The notes: a model not told the origin generated them from the letters alone. 64,000 nucleotides of DNA from Rhizobium sp. NLR16a (GCF_017948245.1 NZ_CP072867.1:248001-312000); one strand, 5' to 3'; counted from the stretch's first letter, positions 9,185-18,288 are shown. Program-made: numbers and translations.

Positions 9185-9388
9185 TTATTGACCCGGCTCA
9201 GGAATTCTCTCGGCGTCGGAGAGAGCCGTGTTCTTTTCGTTGAACCATTCGCCGATCTGTTTGCCGAATGCGAGCAGCAGCAGCATCAGCGGAATGACGA
9301 TCAGGGCGACTGCGAGGACGATCTGGGCCATGTCGCCGCGTTCGTCCTTGTGAAGTGCAATTGCGAGAGTCTTGAGTTTTGCAAACAT
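9185..9388 (-). CDS. Flp-type pilin precursor
   Basis: A 67-residue small pilin, first gene of the tad operon. The start at 9388 has a good ribosome site (GAGGAA 8 bases upstream); a longer reading to 9451 has none. The basic leader KLKTLAIALHKDERG is followed by DMAQIVLAVALIVIPLMLLLLAFG and a short acidic tail. Cleavage is expected after the Gly of ERG. It lacks the canonical EY after the cleavage site, so it is a divergent Flp pilin. It would be processed by the adjacent CpaA. Confidence 0.82.
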   Translation of the reverse strand: MFAKLKTLAIALHKDERGDMAQIVLAVALIVIPLMLLLLAFGKQIGEWFNEKNTALSDAERIPEPGQ

Positions 9389-9897
9389 CTGCGTATTCCT
9401 CGTTCCCAAGTTTGTTTCGGATCGAAGACCTTGGTGAAAAGAAGCAAGCATACGCTATCGATCAGAACCAGCACGTTGCTCATTCCAATGATGTTTTCTG
9501 CTTCTGCTTTTCTTCCCCGGTCGCCAACGCTTGTTGAGCAACATCATTAAGACCCAAGAGTGCGCCCAAGGCCAGCCCTCCGTCAAGCAAACGGAAGGCA
9601 GGGTTCCAATTGTCTTGGAGGCGTCGGCTGCAGACATGCGGTTGACGGTGGTGTTTTCACGCTAACTGGCTGATTACGCTGTAATTTTCTCCGGTGAGGC
9701 ATGTTGTGAAGCGGTTTTCGCGAACAGCGTCAGCTGCTCCATTATTGGTCAATTGTTTCAAAGCGATAGAACAGGCGGAAGCCACGCACGCATAGTGGCG
9801 GGCGGGCGAGGGCGTCCCCATGGCGTTGCTTGCCGATCTGGATTAAGCTCGTCTTCAATATTGGCTGTGGCCCGTCAGTCGTTCCGGAGGCAAAATC
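9389..9897. other. Divergent intergenic region between the pilin and CpaF2 units
   Basis: About 500 bases with no convincing gene. It must hold the minus-strand promoter for the tad operon and the plus-strand promoter for the 43-residue peptide/cpaF2 unit. A widely spaced inverted repeat AATGATGTT (9487-9495) / AACATCATT (9540-9548) is present; I could not assign it to a regulator. Confidence 0.5.
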
Positions 9898-10029
9898 ATG
9901 GAAACGATGAGCAGCGTCTTGATACTTGCATTGGTCCTCATTCCACTGATGTTGTTCTTTCCGACTGCGGTCCAGATGATGGTGACGCTGTTCGGCATGA
10001 GCTCCGTTCTTGTCGGGATGCCGCTCTGA
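9898..10029 (+). CDS. 43-residue pilin-like membrane peptide coupled to CpaF2
   Basis: ATG at 9898 preceded by a strong ribosome site (GGAGG about 9 bases upstream). The stop TGA overlaps the ATG of the second cpaF as TGATG. The peptide begins METMSSVLILALVLIPLMLFF and is almost wholly hydrophobic. The core ILALVLIPLML resembles the pilin core AVALIVIPLMLLL in the divergent operon. It has no basic leader or Gly cleavage site, so it may be a membrane anchor or a leaderless pilin-like peptide. The coupling and ribosome site argue that it is real. Confidence 0.65.
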   Translation: METMSSVLILALVLIPLMLFFPTAVQMMVTLFGMSSVLVGMPL

Positions 10030-11183
10030 TGAAAGCCGTTTCCGACGACGCTGCCGAACAGGCGACCTTCCAGGTTCTGACCCGGGCGCTGGACAAGCTC
10101 CTGGCGCCCATCCGCTTCCTGCTCGAGGATCCGAGCGTTTCCGAAATCCTGATCAATGGAACCTCCGACATCTTCGTCGAACGGCGAGGCAAGCTCGAAC
10201 GCGCCGATACGCGCTTCGCCAGCCGCGAGGATCTGGAATCGGCGGCGCGCAGCATCGCGCAATTCTCAGGCAAGCGCCTGACGCCGGAGGAACCGAGCGT
10301 CGAAGCCCGTCTGCCGGACGGCTCCCGCGTGCAGATGATCCAGCCGCCGGCCGCCCGCACCGGGCTCTGCATCTCCATCCGCCGCTTTTTGAGAGAACAT
10401 CGCAGCATTCGCGACCTCGTCACCCAGGGAAGCCTGACGGAGGAGTCGCTGTCCTTGCTACAGGCGGCGGTCGGGCTGCAGAAGAATGTCATCATCTCCG
10501 GCGGCACCGGCACCGGCAAGACGACGATGCTGAACGCGCTGTCGGAAGCCTTCGCCGATCATGAGCGGGTCATCGTCATCGAGGACACCTCGGAACTGCA
10601 GATCCGCAAGGAGCATGTCGTCTATCTCGAAGTCACCAAGCCCGACAGGTTCGGTCGCGGCGGCGCCAGCATTCGCGAGCTGTTCCGCTCTTCGCTGCGA
10701 ATGCGGCCGGACCGCATCATCGTCGGCGAGTGCCGCGGCGGAGAAGCGCTCGATATGATCCAGGCGATGACATCGGGCCACAGCGGCAGCCTTTCGACCG
10801 TGCATGCCAATACGCCCTATGACGCGCTGCACCGGCTGGAAACCCTGGCGCTGATGTCGGATATCGACATGCCGCTGCGACCGCTGCGCTCGCAGATCGC
10901 TTCGGCCGTCGACGTCGTCGTCCAGATTGCCCGGTTCAAGCGCACCGGGCGGCGACGGGTCATCGAAATTTCCGAGATCAAGGGGCTGAATGATGACGGC
11001 CAGTATGTCGTCGAGAGCATCTACAAGCTCGACGGCGGCGGCCATTCCAATTCGGATGGCGAGTTGCGCTGGACAGGCGCCGTGCCGAGTTTCGCCACGG
11101 AAGCCTTCGAGGAGTTGGGAACCGGCCTGACGGAGCTGCCGAGCTGGATGAAGCCCGCGGCGACCCCTCACCGGCCGGAGTAA
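10029..11183 (+). CDS. Second CpaF/VirB11-family ATPase
   Basis: 384-residue secretion ATPase lacking the FHA-like extension of the other CpaF in this window. Walker A GGTGTGKT is at 158-165, with VIVIEDTSELQI, RPDRIIVGECRGGEALDM and STVHANTPYDAL following. The N-terminal all-alpha/beta domain starts at about residue 20 and covers LLEDPSVSEILINGTSDIFVERRG. The start is set by TGATG overlap with the 43-residue peptide. It is a stand-alone motor divergent from the Tad operon; it may power a second simple pilus or act with the same platform. The function is certain to family level only. Confidence 0.88.
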   Translation: MKAVSDDAAEQATFQVLTRALDKLLAPIRFLLEDPSVSEILINGTSDIFVERRGKLERADTRFASREDLESAARSIAQFSGKRLTPEEPSVEARLPDGSRVQMIQPPAARTGLCISIRRFLREHRSIRDLVTQGSLTEESLSLLQAAVGLQKNVIISGGTGTGKTTMLNALSEAFADHERVIVIEDTSELQIRKEHVVYLEVTKPDRFGRGGASIRELFRSSLRMRPDRIIVGECRGGEALDMIQAMTSGHSGSLSTVHANTPYDALHRLETLALMSDIDMPLRPLRSQIASAVDVVVQIARFKRTGRRRVIEISEIKGLNDDGQYVVESIYKLDGGGHSNSDGELRWTGAVPSFATEAFEELGTGLTELPSWMKPAATPHRPE

Positions 11184-11249
11184 AAGGCGGGATCGGTCTG
11201 GCCTATCTTGACACGATCGCGACCGACCTCGCCGTCCATCTCCTTGGGC

Positions 11250-11984
11250 CTAAGCTGCGATCTTCTGCCAGGCCGAGACATGCCGATCGCTGACCTTTGT
11301 GAACGGCTCCTTTTTCCAGCCGCCCCATCGGGCTTTGAGCTTCAGGCCGGCCAGCCGCGCCATAAGGTCGAATTCCGCTGGCCATGCATAACGAAACGGG
11401 ACCGAGAACTGCCTGCAGTTCCCGTCCCGGATCCGGATGTGGTGGGACGTGAAGTTCTGGCTTACCACGTCGTACTCGTCGACGCCCCAATGCGTCTCGC
11501 TGCGGTCGAACGCCAGGATCGTCTCGCCGAGCGGAAGCCGCTGAAGCGGCGGGACGCCAACCTCGATCAGGAAGTGCCCGCCAGTTTCAAGGTGCGCGGC
11601 GGCGTTCTGAAAGCAGGCGACCTGGGCTTCCTGTGACGTCAGGTTGTTGATCGTGTTGAAAGCCAGATAAACGAGGGAAAAGCGCCTCTCGACACGGGTT
11701 GTCGCCATGTCGCCGATTACCACCGGAATGTCCGCGCCGCCCTCTTTGGCGCGAAGGCGAGACACCATCGCGCGCGACAGCTCGATGCCTTCTACCTCCA
11801 CCCCTTTCCGCGCGAGCGGCAGCGCCAGGCGCCCGGTCCCGATCGCGAATTCCAGCACGCGCCCGCCGCCTGCGTATTCGGCCAGGAGATCGACCGCCGG
11901 ATCGACGACCTCCGGGGCCGAGATCCCGTCAGCGTCATCGTAGGTAGCCGCGACCTCATCGTCAAAAAAACCGTCGTCATGCAT
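11250..11984 (-). CDS. Class I SAM-dependent methyltransferase
   Basis: 244 residues from MHDDGFFDDEVA. It has the SAM-binding motif I VLEFAIGTGRLALPLA, the acidic loop VEGIELS and motif IV-like FSLVYLAFNTINNL. The substrate is unknown; the family includes small-molecule methyltransferases. It sits 40 bases downstream of the DUF1127 gene on the same strand, so the two may be co-transcribed. Upstream in-frame residues to 12059 overlap that gene and are unlikely. Confidence 0.85.
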   Translation of the reverse strand: MHDDGFFDDEVAATYDDADGISAPEVVDPAVDLLAEYAGGGRVLEFAIGTGRLALPLARKGVEVEGIELSRAMVSRLRAKEGGADIPVVIGDMATTRVERRFSLVYLAFNTINNLTSQEAQVACFQNAAAHLETGGHFLIEVGVPPLQRLPLGETILAFDRSETHWGVDEYDVVSQNFTSHHIRIRDGNCRQFSVPFRYAWPAEFDLMARLAGLKLKARWGGWKKEPFTKVSDRHVSAWQKIAA

Positions 11985-12024
11985 CTTGCTTACCTCTCTG
12001 ATAGCGGAGGACCGGTGGTGGCGA

Positions 12025-12276
12025 TCACCTTGCCCGCCGCTTCGCGGGCAACGCGTCAATTGGTCCTAGCGATCGCGCCAGCTCGCCAATCTCGTGGCGG
12101 GCGACGCCGATGTCTTCCAGATCGCGGTCCGACAGCCACTGCAGTGCCTGTTCCGTTTCGCGCCTTTGCCACCAGAGGAGGAGGGCGGGCGCTGCAAACC
12201 GCAAAGCTGCCATCTTCGTCAGAAGGCTGGGAGCAAAACGATCCGAAAGTTCAATGTGCCGGAGTTCGAATGTCAT
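12025..12276 (-). CDS. Small DUF1127-family protein
   Basis: 83 residues. The C-terminal half RETEQALQWLSDRDLEDIGV matches the DUF1127 pattern (a Leu-rich helix, then 'LSDRxLxDIGv'). In alphaproteobacteria these small basic proteins affect RNA or phosphate/carbon-related control; the role of this one is unknown. It is divergent from the AraC regulator with about 95 bases between starts. Confidence 0.75.
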   Translation of the reverse strand: MTFELRHIELSDRFAPSLLTKMAALRFAAPALLLWWQRRETEQALQWLSDRDLEDIGVARHEIGELARSLGPIDALPAKRRAR

Positions 12277-12371
12277 AACCTACGTCCAAGTTGTGTTGCG
12301 GTGATATCAATCTAGTGAAATGCCGGCCGACGTGTTATCGGCAGTCTGTCAAATTATGTCTGTGAGACGCC

Positions 12372-13208
12372 ATGATCGCCCGCGACAACCTGACCAACGT
12401 TCATTTGCCGGAAGACGAATTTGGAGATTATCCGCACACCGCTGTCGCCCAGGGTGGAGCAGAGCCCGCCGGGCGGACCTATTCTTTCCACGTGCACCAC
12501 CGCGCCCAGCTTTTCCAGATCGTGCGCGGTTCGCTAAGACTGGAGACCGAGCGGGGCTACTTCATCGTTCCGCCTGAACGTGCCGTATTCGTGCCGTCAG
12601 GTGTCCTTCACGAAGTGACATACCTGCAGGAGACGGAGCGCAGCTATCTCTTCTTCCGGCCCGATGCGGTCGTGAACCTGCCCGCCCAGGTCTCAGTGAT
12701 TGGTACGACGCCGCTCCTGCGCGAACTGATCCTGGCCTTCCTGGAAATACCGCGCGCCGACGCCGGCAGTGCCCCTGCCGAACGACTCGCCGCCGTCATT
12801 CTCGACCAGCTTCAGACGAGTACGGTCGCGCCGCTGTCGCTTCCCTCGCCGGCATCCGAACGCCTCCGCAGCATCGCTTCGGACATCCGCAACGAACCGG
12901 GTGCCGATTGGCCACTCGATGAACTTGCCTCGCGTGCGGCCATGTCCCCCCGCAGCTTTCAGCGCCATTTCCAAACCGAGACAGGCATGAGTTTCCGCGC
13001 CTGGCGGCAGCAGGCGAAACTGCTTAAAGCCGTAGAGTGGCTCGCCGCCGGCCGAAGCGTCGGCGATATCGCCTTCTCGCTCGGCTACTCAGGCCCCAGC
13101 GCCTTCATTGCGGTGTTCCGGACGGCCTTCGGTGTCTCTCCCGGACAATATTTCCAGGGAGGCTTTCCGGGCCATGGTGCCGCATCCCCGGCGCGGCCGG
13201 CGCAATGA
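12372..13208 (+). CDS. AraC-family regulator with cupin sensor domain
   Basis: 278 residues. The N-terminal cupin fold (about 15-100) contains FHVHHRAQLFQIVRGSLRL and FIVPPERAVFVPSGVLHEV. The C-terminal double helix-turn-helix (about 170-265) contains LDELASRAAMSPRSFQRHF and VGDIAFSLGYSGPSAFIAVF. This is the YdeC/RmlC-cupin AraC class. It lies divergent from the DUF1127-methyltransferase pair, which may be its target. The ligand is unknown. Confidence 0.9.
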   Translation: MIARDNLTNVHLPEDEFGDYPHTAVAQGGAEPAGRTYSFHVHHRAQLFQIVRGSLRLETERGYFIVPPERAVFVPSGVLHEVTYLQETERSYLFFRPDAVVNLPAQVSVIGTTPLLRELILAFLEIPRADAGSAPAERLAAVILDQLQTSTVAPLSLPSPASERLRSIASDIRNEPGADWPLDELASRAAMSPRSFQRHFQTETGMSFRAWRQQAKLLKAVEWLAAGRSVGDIAFSLGYSGPSAFIAVFRTAFGVSPGQYFQGGFPGHGAASPARPAQ

Positions 13209-13476
13209 CGCGTCCTCCGGCGGGCGACAGCAAAAAGCGCGCCCTGACCGCCAGCGCCAGCAGCGCGAGGGAGAGGGCGAAGGGTTGCGCCCGCGCGAGC
13301 CTGCACACATCAGGCACGGATACCCTTCGCCCGATCCCGCGGCAGTCGATGTCCGATCACCAGCGGGAATGTTGACGCTTCCGTAATCACGGCAAGCGCC
13401 TTTGCTTTGCCGGGCGGCTCTTTTCTCATAGGATTTCTGCGCCATCTCTTGCCGGGGCAACCAGACAGGGTGCTTT

Positions 13477-14373
13477 ATGGACGAGACAATCGAACAGCTT
13501 CTCCATCTTTCCGCACAGACGGAAACGCTGATGGCGGTCTATGATGGCGATGACCGGCTGCGCTATGCCAACAGCGCCTTCCGCTCGGCCTATTTCATCG
13601 AGCCGGAGGAAACGCCGCTCTGGCCGGATCTGATGCGGCGCAATTTCGAGCTCGGCCGCGGCACTGTCATCCGCACGGAGAATTTCGAGGAATGGCTGCG
13701 CTCGACCCAGTCGCGCCGCGGCAAGATTGGCTATCGCGCCTTCGAGACCGATCTTGCCGACGGCCGCTGGCTGTGGATGACCGAGGCGGTGCAGAAGAAC
13801 GGCTGGATGCTCTGCATCGCCAGCGACATCACCCGTCTCAAGGTCCATGGCCGCACCGTCCGGCAGGATCGCGACCAGGCGATCAAGGCCTCCTACACCG
13901 ACGAACTCACCGGCGTCGCCAACCGCCGCTTCGTCATGGCGCGCGTCGAAGACATGCTTGAAGCCGCCCGGCATGGCAGCAGCGGCTGCCTCGCCGTTTT
14001 CGACATCGACAATTTCAAACGCATCAACGACCGGCTCGGCCACCACGCCGGCGATCTCGTGCTGCGAGATTTCGCCCACCGCATCCACCAGAATGTCCGC
14101 CGCAACGATTGTTTCGGCCGGGTCGGCGGCGAAGAATTCCTCCTCGTCATGCCGGCCACCGGCCCGGAAGACGCGCTTGCCATGGTCGAGCGCATGCTGA
14201 CGGTGATCCGCTTCTCCCGGCCGCTGCCGGACTCACCCGATTTCAGCTACACGTGTTCTGCCGGTATCGCCGCGTGTGTGCCCACAGACAGCGCGTCCGA
14301 GCTTTACAGGCGTGCCGATCAGGCGCTTTATGATGCCAAGATGAGCGGCCGGGATCGGGTAAGGGCGGCTTAG
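13477..14373 (+). CDS. PAS-GGDEF diguanylate cyclase (intact copy A)
   Basis: 298 residues making cyclic di-GMP from two GTP. The PAS domain covers about 10-125 (VYDGDDRLRYANSAF ... MLCIASDITR) and the GGDEF domain about 135-298. The active site is GGEEF at 217-221, and an RxxD product-inhibition site (R208-D211) stands five residues before it, so it should be active and feedback-inhibited. No membrane segment is seen. From 13585 onward it is duplicated at 22650-23410 with near identity. It could influence the pilus genes nearby, but that is inference. Confidence 0.92.
   Translation: MDETIEQLLHLSAQTETLMAVYDGDDRLRYANSAFRSAYFIEPEETPLWPDLMRRNFELGRGTVIRTENFEEWLRSTQSRRGKIGYRAFETDLADGRWLWMTEAVQKNGWMLCIASDITRLKVHGRTVRQDRDQAIKASYTDELTGVANRRFVMARVEDMLEAARHGSSGCLAVFDIDNFKRINDRLGHHAGDLVLRDFAHRIHQNVRRNDCFGRVGGEEFLLVMPATGPEDALAMVERMLTVIRFSRPLPDSPDFSYTCSAGIAACVPTDSASELYRRADQALYDAKMSGRDRVRAA
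13585..14373 (+). repeat. Direct repeat, copy A of a GGDEF-gene duplication
   Basis: From the second base block of the PAS domain to the stop codon this segment matches 22650-23410. Beyond about 13614 the offset is a constant 9037 bases to the stop codons, with no gaps. Identity is almost complete between about 13690 and 14250 and falls in the last 80 bases. Copy B lacks 28 net bases near the left end. Confidence 0.9.
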
Positions 14374-14509
14374 AAAAGACGCCGAGGTCCGGCCGAGCGG
14401 GTCCGGTCGGCGCGCTTTCCAGATGCCGCTCTTGAATTGGTCGGGCGACCTCTGCTAGGCGTCATCCTGGCTTTGAAGGCCGGACAGGATCCAGCGGGGA
14501 CCGAGGGAA

Positions 14510-15541
14510 GTGGCGCCAAAGGCAGTGACGCTGATAGACGTTGCGCGCGCCGCGAACGTGTCGCGCGCGACCGCCGCCCGCGCATTGAACGGTTACGGCT
14601 ATGTCGGCGGAGACGCGGCAGAGCGGGTGCTGGCAGCGGCTGATCGGCTCGGCTATCGCAGCAATCGCGTGGCGCAAGCCTTGCGGCGAGGGCAGTTGCC
14701 GCTCATCGGTTTCATGCCGGGCGACATCCAGAACCCGTTTTTTGCCCGGATCGCTCATGATGTCGATGTCGATCTGCGCGCCTTTCGCCACAACCTGCTG
14801 ATCGCCAGCAGCGAAGAGGATCCGGAGCAGGAGGTGGAACTGCTCGAAAGCCTGAGGTCCCTCAATGTGCGCGGCTTCATCGTCGCGCCGACCTCGGCCG
14901 ACAACAAGGAGCACCTGGTCGGGCTGGTCCGGGACGGAACGCCCCTCGTCCTCATCGACCGCGCCTTGCCGCAGGTTGCCTGTGACAGCGTTACCGTCGA
15001 CAATGAAGGCGGCGCCCGCGAGGCCGTGAGCTATCTGATCGCCAACGGCCATCGCCGCATCGGCCTCATTCAGGACGATTCCCGCATCACGACTGCCCGC
15101 GGCCGTCTCGCCGGCTATATCCAGGCGCTGCAGAGCCATGGCATCGAGGTGGACGAATCGCTGATCATCGTCTCGCGATCGACGGTGGAATATGCAATCG
15201 ATGCCACCATCCGCCTGTTCAGCCGGCCGTCGCGCCCGACAGCGGTCTTCACCGTCGACAGCCTGATGACGCAAGGGGCGCTTCTCGGGCTGCGCTCGAT
15301 GGGGCTTGCCGTGCCGCATGCCGTTTCCCTGGTCGGCTTCGACGACTTCAACCTCGCGACGTTCACCGACCCGCAGATCACCGTCGTGGCGCAGCCGATC
15401 GCGCAGATCGGCCCGCTTGCGGTGAAGCTGCTGATGCAGCGGATCAACGGCAGCCGCGAGCCGCCGCACAGGGAGCAGTTCCCGACGCGCCTGGTCGTGC
15501 GCGGCTCCGTCTCCCGGCCATCCCGAACGCCGGGACGCTGA
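14510..15541 (+). CDS. LacI-family repressor of the Amadori operon
   Basis: 343 residues with a GTG start at 14510. The N-terminal LacI helix-turn-helix VTLIDVARAANVSRATAARAL has the hinge RVAQALRRG. The periplasmic-binding-protein-like effector domain follows, with LIGFMPGDIQNPFFARI and the C-terminal FTDPQITVVAQPIAQIG. It precedes the deglycase gene by about 270 bases, which contain two palindromic sites (15650 and 15707), its likely operators. The effector is probably a fructosyl-amino acid or its phosphate (inference from the operon). Confidence 0.9.
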   Translation: MAPKAVTLIDVARAANVSRATAARALNGYGYVGGDAAERVLAAADRLGYRSNRVAQALRRGQLPLIGFMPGDIQNPFFARIAHDVDVDLRAFRHNLLIASSEEDPEQEVELLESLRSLNVRGFIVAPTSADNKEHLVGLVRDGTPLVLIDRALPQVACDSVTVDNEGGAREAVSYLIANGHRRIGLIQDDSRITTARGRLAGYIQALQSHGIEVDESLIIVSRSTVEYAIDATIRLFSRPSRPTAVFTVDSLMTQGALLGLRSMGLAVPHAVSLVGFDDFNLATFTDPQITVVAQPIAQIGPLAVKLLMQRINGSREPPHREQFPTRLVVRGSVSRPSRTPGR

Positions 15542-15649
15542 TCCGCTCGCGCCTCTCCCGGTCTGTCCGCGACAGGCTCTTTCCAACATCACGTGAAATT
15601 TCTGCAAAAAGTGGCTTGCCATGCCGGCCGGACCATGCATTAATCCGCG

Positions 15650-15667
15650 TGTGAGATCGGTCTCTCA
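15650..15667. promoter_or_regulatory. Upstream LacI-type half-conserved operator
   Basis: TGTGAGATCGGTCTCTCA shares its first ten bases, TGTGAGATCG, with the better palindrome at 15707 and contains GAGA/TCTC arms. The start-to-start spacing of 57 bases would allow looping by a LacI-type tetramer. Assignment to the adjacent regulator is inferred. Confidence 0.6.
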
Positions 15668-15706
15668 TCATTCCCGAAGAGCGGCCGGTCTTTCTTTTGA
15701 TCCATG

Positions 15707-15724
15707 TGTGAGATCGATATCACA
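15707..15724. promoter_or_regulatory. Palindromic LacI-type operator before the deglycase gene
   Basis: TGTGAGATCGATATCACA has perfect TGTGA/TCACA arms with central ATCGAT, the usual CG-centred LacI-family shape. It lies 90 bases before the start of the SIS-domain gene. Confidence 0.7.
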
Positions 15725-15813
15725 TTGAATTGGCGACTGATGCCGGCGCGCCGCAATCCGCCGCCTGAAGTGGGGACGTGTGCGTGCTTACTACTGACAG
15801 ACAAGGGACCCGA

Positions 15814-16827
15814 ATGTTGAACTTTGACCAAGCCCGCTTCCTGAAGATCCAGACGGGCGCCGTTGCGATTGCAGACTGGATCCGCCCGCTGATGCGCGAA
15901 CTGCTCGATGCGGGGATCGAGCGGCTTTACTTCATGGGCACCGGCGGCGTGCAGCTCCTGACCCTTCCTGCGATCGAGCTCGCCGCCCGCCATACGACCT
16001 TTCCGGTCTCGGCCTGCTTCCCGGCCCAGGTGATCCTCGATCCGCCGGCCGGCCTCGACGAAAAGGCGCTGGTGGTGATGCCGTCATTGTCGGGCACGAC
16101 CAAGGAGAGCGTCGCGCTTCTGCCCTTCCTCAAGGAACGCGGCGTGCGCCTGTTGACGCTCACCGGCCATGCCGACACGCCGCTCGCCCAGCAGGCCGAT
16201 CACACCTATACCAACTTCGCCGAAGACGACACGTCGTCGGAGTCCTTCTACCTGCAGACCATGATCATCGTCCTCGCGCTGCTCGCCGAAACAGGCAGGA
16301 TCGCGAATTTCGACGCAATCGTTTCCGAGCTGAAGAGGCTGCCCGGGCTGCTCGCAGAGGCCAAGGCCGCCTATGAAGACGAGGCGGCGAAGCTCGCCCA
16401 GTCCATCAAGGACGAGCCATACCATATCTTCACCGGCGCCGGCTCGGTCTGGCCGGAGGCGCATTATTACGGAATGTGCATCCTGGAAGAAATGCAGTGG
16501 ATCCGCACGCGGCCCGTTCATGCCGCCGATTTCTTCCACGGCACGCTGGAACTGGTCGAGCCGGGCGTCAGCGTGTTCCTGTTCAAGGGCGAGGATGCGC
16601 TGCGGCCGCTCGGCGAGCGGGTCGAGCGCTTCGTCCATCGCTATACCGACAAGGTCTGGATCCTCGATTCCGCATCCGTCGCCCTTCCCGGCATTTCGCC
16701 GGAGGTCCGCAGCCTGATCTCGCCGGTGGTCCTCGCCACGCTGCTGGAGCGGCTGAGCGCCCATCTCGAAGTGCTGCGCCAGCACCCGCTGACGACCCGC
16801 CGCTACTACAAGCGGGTCGAGTATTGA
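15814..16827 (+). CDS. frlB: SIS-domain fructosyl-amino-acid-6-phosphate deglycase (FrlB-like)
   Basis: 337 residues with two SIS domains. The first carries FMGTGGVQLL and VVMPSLSGTTKES, the second FTGAGSVWPEAHYYGMC, typical of FrlB/GlmS-isomerase relatives. FrlB cleaves fructoselysine-6-phosphate or a similar phosphorylated Amadori product to glucose-6-phosphate and free amino acid. The start at 15814 has AAGGGA about 6 bases upstream; the longer reading from 15778 is less likely. Together with the FrlD-type kinase downstream it supports an Amadori pathway. The exact amino acid is unknown. Confidence 0.78.
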   Translation: MLNFDQARFLKIQTGAVAIADWIRPLMRELLDAGIERLYFMGTGGVQLLTLPAIELAARHTTFPVSACFPAQVILDPPAGLDEKALVVMPSLSGTTKESVALLPFLKERGVRLLTLTGHADTPLAQQADHTYTNFAEDDTSSESFYLQTMIIVLALLAETGRIANFDAIVSELKRLPGLLAEAKAAYEDEAAKLAQSIKDEPYHIFTGAGSVWPEAHYYGMCILEEMQWIRTRPVHAADFFHGTLELVEPGVSVFLFKGEDALRPLGERVERFVHRYTDKVWILDSASVALPGISPEVRSLISPVVLATLLERLSAHLEVLRQHPLTTRRYYKRVEY

Positions 16828-16838
16828 TGCATGCCGCG

Positions 16839-16868
16839 AGCCTCTTCGCCGCAGCGGCGAAAGAGGCT
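16839..16868 (+). promoter_or_regulatory. Intercistronic stem-loop before the binding-protein gene
   Basis: AGCCTCTTCGCCGC and GCGGCGAAAGAGGCT pair almost perfectly with a single-base loop and one bulge. There is no T-run after it. It lies in the 114-base gap between the deglycase and the solute-binding gene, where such hairpins often set transcript stability. A weak terminator is the alternative. Confidence 0.6.
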
Positions 16869-16941
16869 TGCCGCTTCTGACCGGCGGATGGCGGACGGTA
16901 GGACACCGCGATCTGCCGCACGATCAACAAGCAAAAGGGGA

Positions 16942-18288
16942 ATGAAAATGCAACGGTCCATCCACTCCACTGCTGCGATGATTGCGGCAGTATCGGTCAT
17001 CTCGATTTCCTGGGGAGCCTTCCCGGCAACGGCCTCTGCGGCCGGCGATGCGCCGGTTGCCGATCCGGCCGCCAAGGTCGACTACAGCGGCAAGCTGACG
17101 ATCCTGACCAAGTTCGGCCTGCAGCAGCTTTCCCCCTATTTCGTCAATGTCGCCAAGGCCTATGAGGCGCAGCATCCCGACGTGAAGATCGAGCTCATCC
17201 AGGAGAACGACGACAGCATCAAGGGCAAGACCAAGACGCTGGTCGCCTCGAACTCGCTGCCGGACATTTATTTCTCCTGGACGGGGACCTGGGGCGAGAA
17301 CTTCATCCGCGGCAATCGCGCCGTCGATCTGTCCAAGGTCATCGGGCCGGAGACCGAATGGGGCAAGACGCTGAGCCCGGCCGCCGTGAAAGCCTTTTCG
17401 TATAACGGCAAGTATTTCGGTGTGCCGCTTTATCTCGATGCGAAATTCATGGGCTACAACAAGAAGATGTTCGCCGATCTTGGCATCGAGCCGCCGAAGG
17501 ATTTCGACGCGCTGTTGAAGGCGTGCGATGCGCTGAAGGGTTCGGGCGTCGTTCCGATCGCGATCGGCAACAAGGAATCCTGGCCGCTCGTCCATTATCT
17601 CGGGCAGTTGCTGGCCTATAACGTGCCGACCGAGACGCTGGAGCGCGATTTCAAGCCGAAGACGGCGATCTTCGACCATCCCGGCTATATCGCGGCGCTC
17701 GGGCAGTACCGCTCGCTTCAGGAGCGCTGCGCCGGCGGCGCCCAGGTCAACGGCCTCTCCTACCAGACCGCACTCCAGTCGATGAGCGACAGGAAGGCGG
17801 CCATGTACTACCAGGAGATCATCGAGTTCGATCAGGCCGCGACCAAGGAAACCGCCCTGAAGCCGGAGGAGTTCGGCTTTTTCAAGCTGCCGGCTCCGAG
17901 CGATGGCAAGGGCTCGGCCACGGCGCTCGAAGGCGCGCCCGAGGGTTACATGGTCAATGCCAAGGCGAAGAACCTTCCCCTGGCGATCGACTTCCTGAAG
18001 TTCCTCACCAGCCAGGAAAACGGCAGGACGCTGTCGGCGCCGCCCTATGGCCAGCCGAGCGCGGTGATCGGCGGCGCGGACAAGACCAGGATCAATCCCA
18101 ATGTCGCCGAAGGCATGGAGGAGATCGCCAAGGCAAGCTACCTCATGCCATGGCTCGACACGGTCAACCATCCGCGTGTCGCCGCTGCCTGGCTTTCCGG
18201 CGTGCAGGCCTTCGCCGGCGGCTCCATGTCGGCGGAAGATCTTCTCGCCTCTGTCCGCAAAGCTGCCGCGGCTGCCGCCGGGCAATGA
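16942..18288 (+). CDS. Family 1 sugar-type ABC solute-binding protein
   Basis: 448 residues from MKMQRSIHSTAAMIAAV; ribosome site AAAAGGGG precedes the ATG. A Sec signal peptide is likely to be cut after ATASA. The mature protein shows the SBP_bac_1 pattern (KVDYSGKLTILTKFGLQ, LPDIYFSWTGTWGENF, GKYFGVPLYLDAKFMGYNKK, APEGYMVNAKAKN). It should deliver the operon's substrate to the two permeases that follow. No ATPase gene is in the operon, so a shared MsmK/UgpC-type ATPase encoded elsewhere is needed. Confidence 0.9.
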   Translation: MKMQRSIHSTAAMIAAVSVISISWGAFPATASAAGDAPVADPAAKVDYSGKLTILTKFGLQQLSPYFVNVAKAYEAQHPDVKIELIQENDDSIKGKTKTLVASNSLPDIYFSWTGTWGENFIRGNRAVDLSKVIGPETEWGKTLSPAAVKAFSYNGKYFGVPLYLDAKFMGYNKKMFADLGIEPPKDFDALLKACDALKGSGVVPIAIGNKESWPLVHYLGQLLAYNVPTETLERDFKPKTAIFDHPGYIAALGQYRSLQERCAGGAQVNGLSYQTALQSMSDRKAAMYYQEIIEFDQAATKETALKPEEFGFFKLPAPSDGKGSATALEGAPEGYMVNAKAKNLPLAIDFLKFLTSQENGRTLSAPPYGQPSAVIGGADKTRINPNVAEGMEEIAKASYLMPWLDTVNHPRVAAAWLSGVQAFAGGSMSAEDLLASVRKAAAAAAGQ

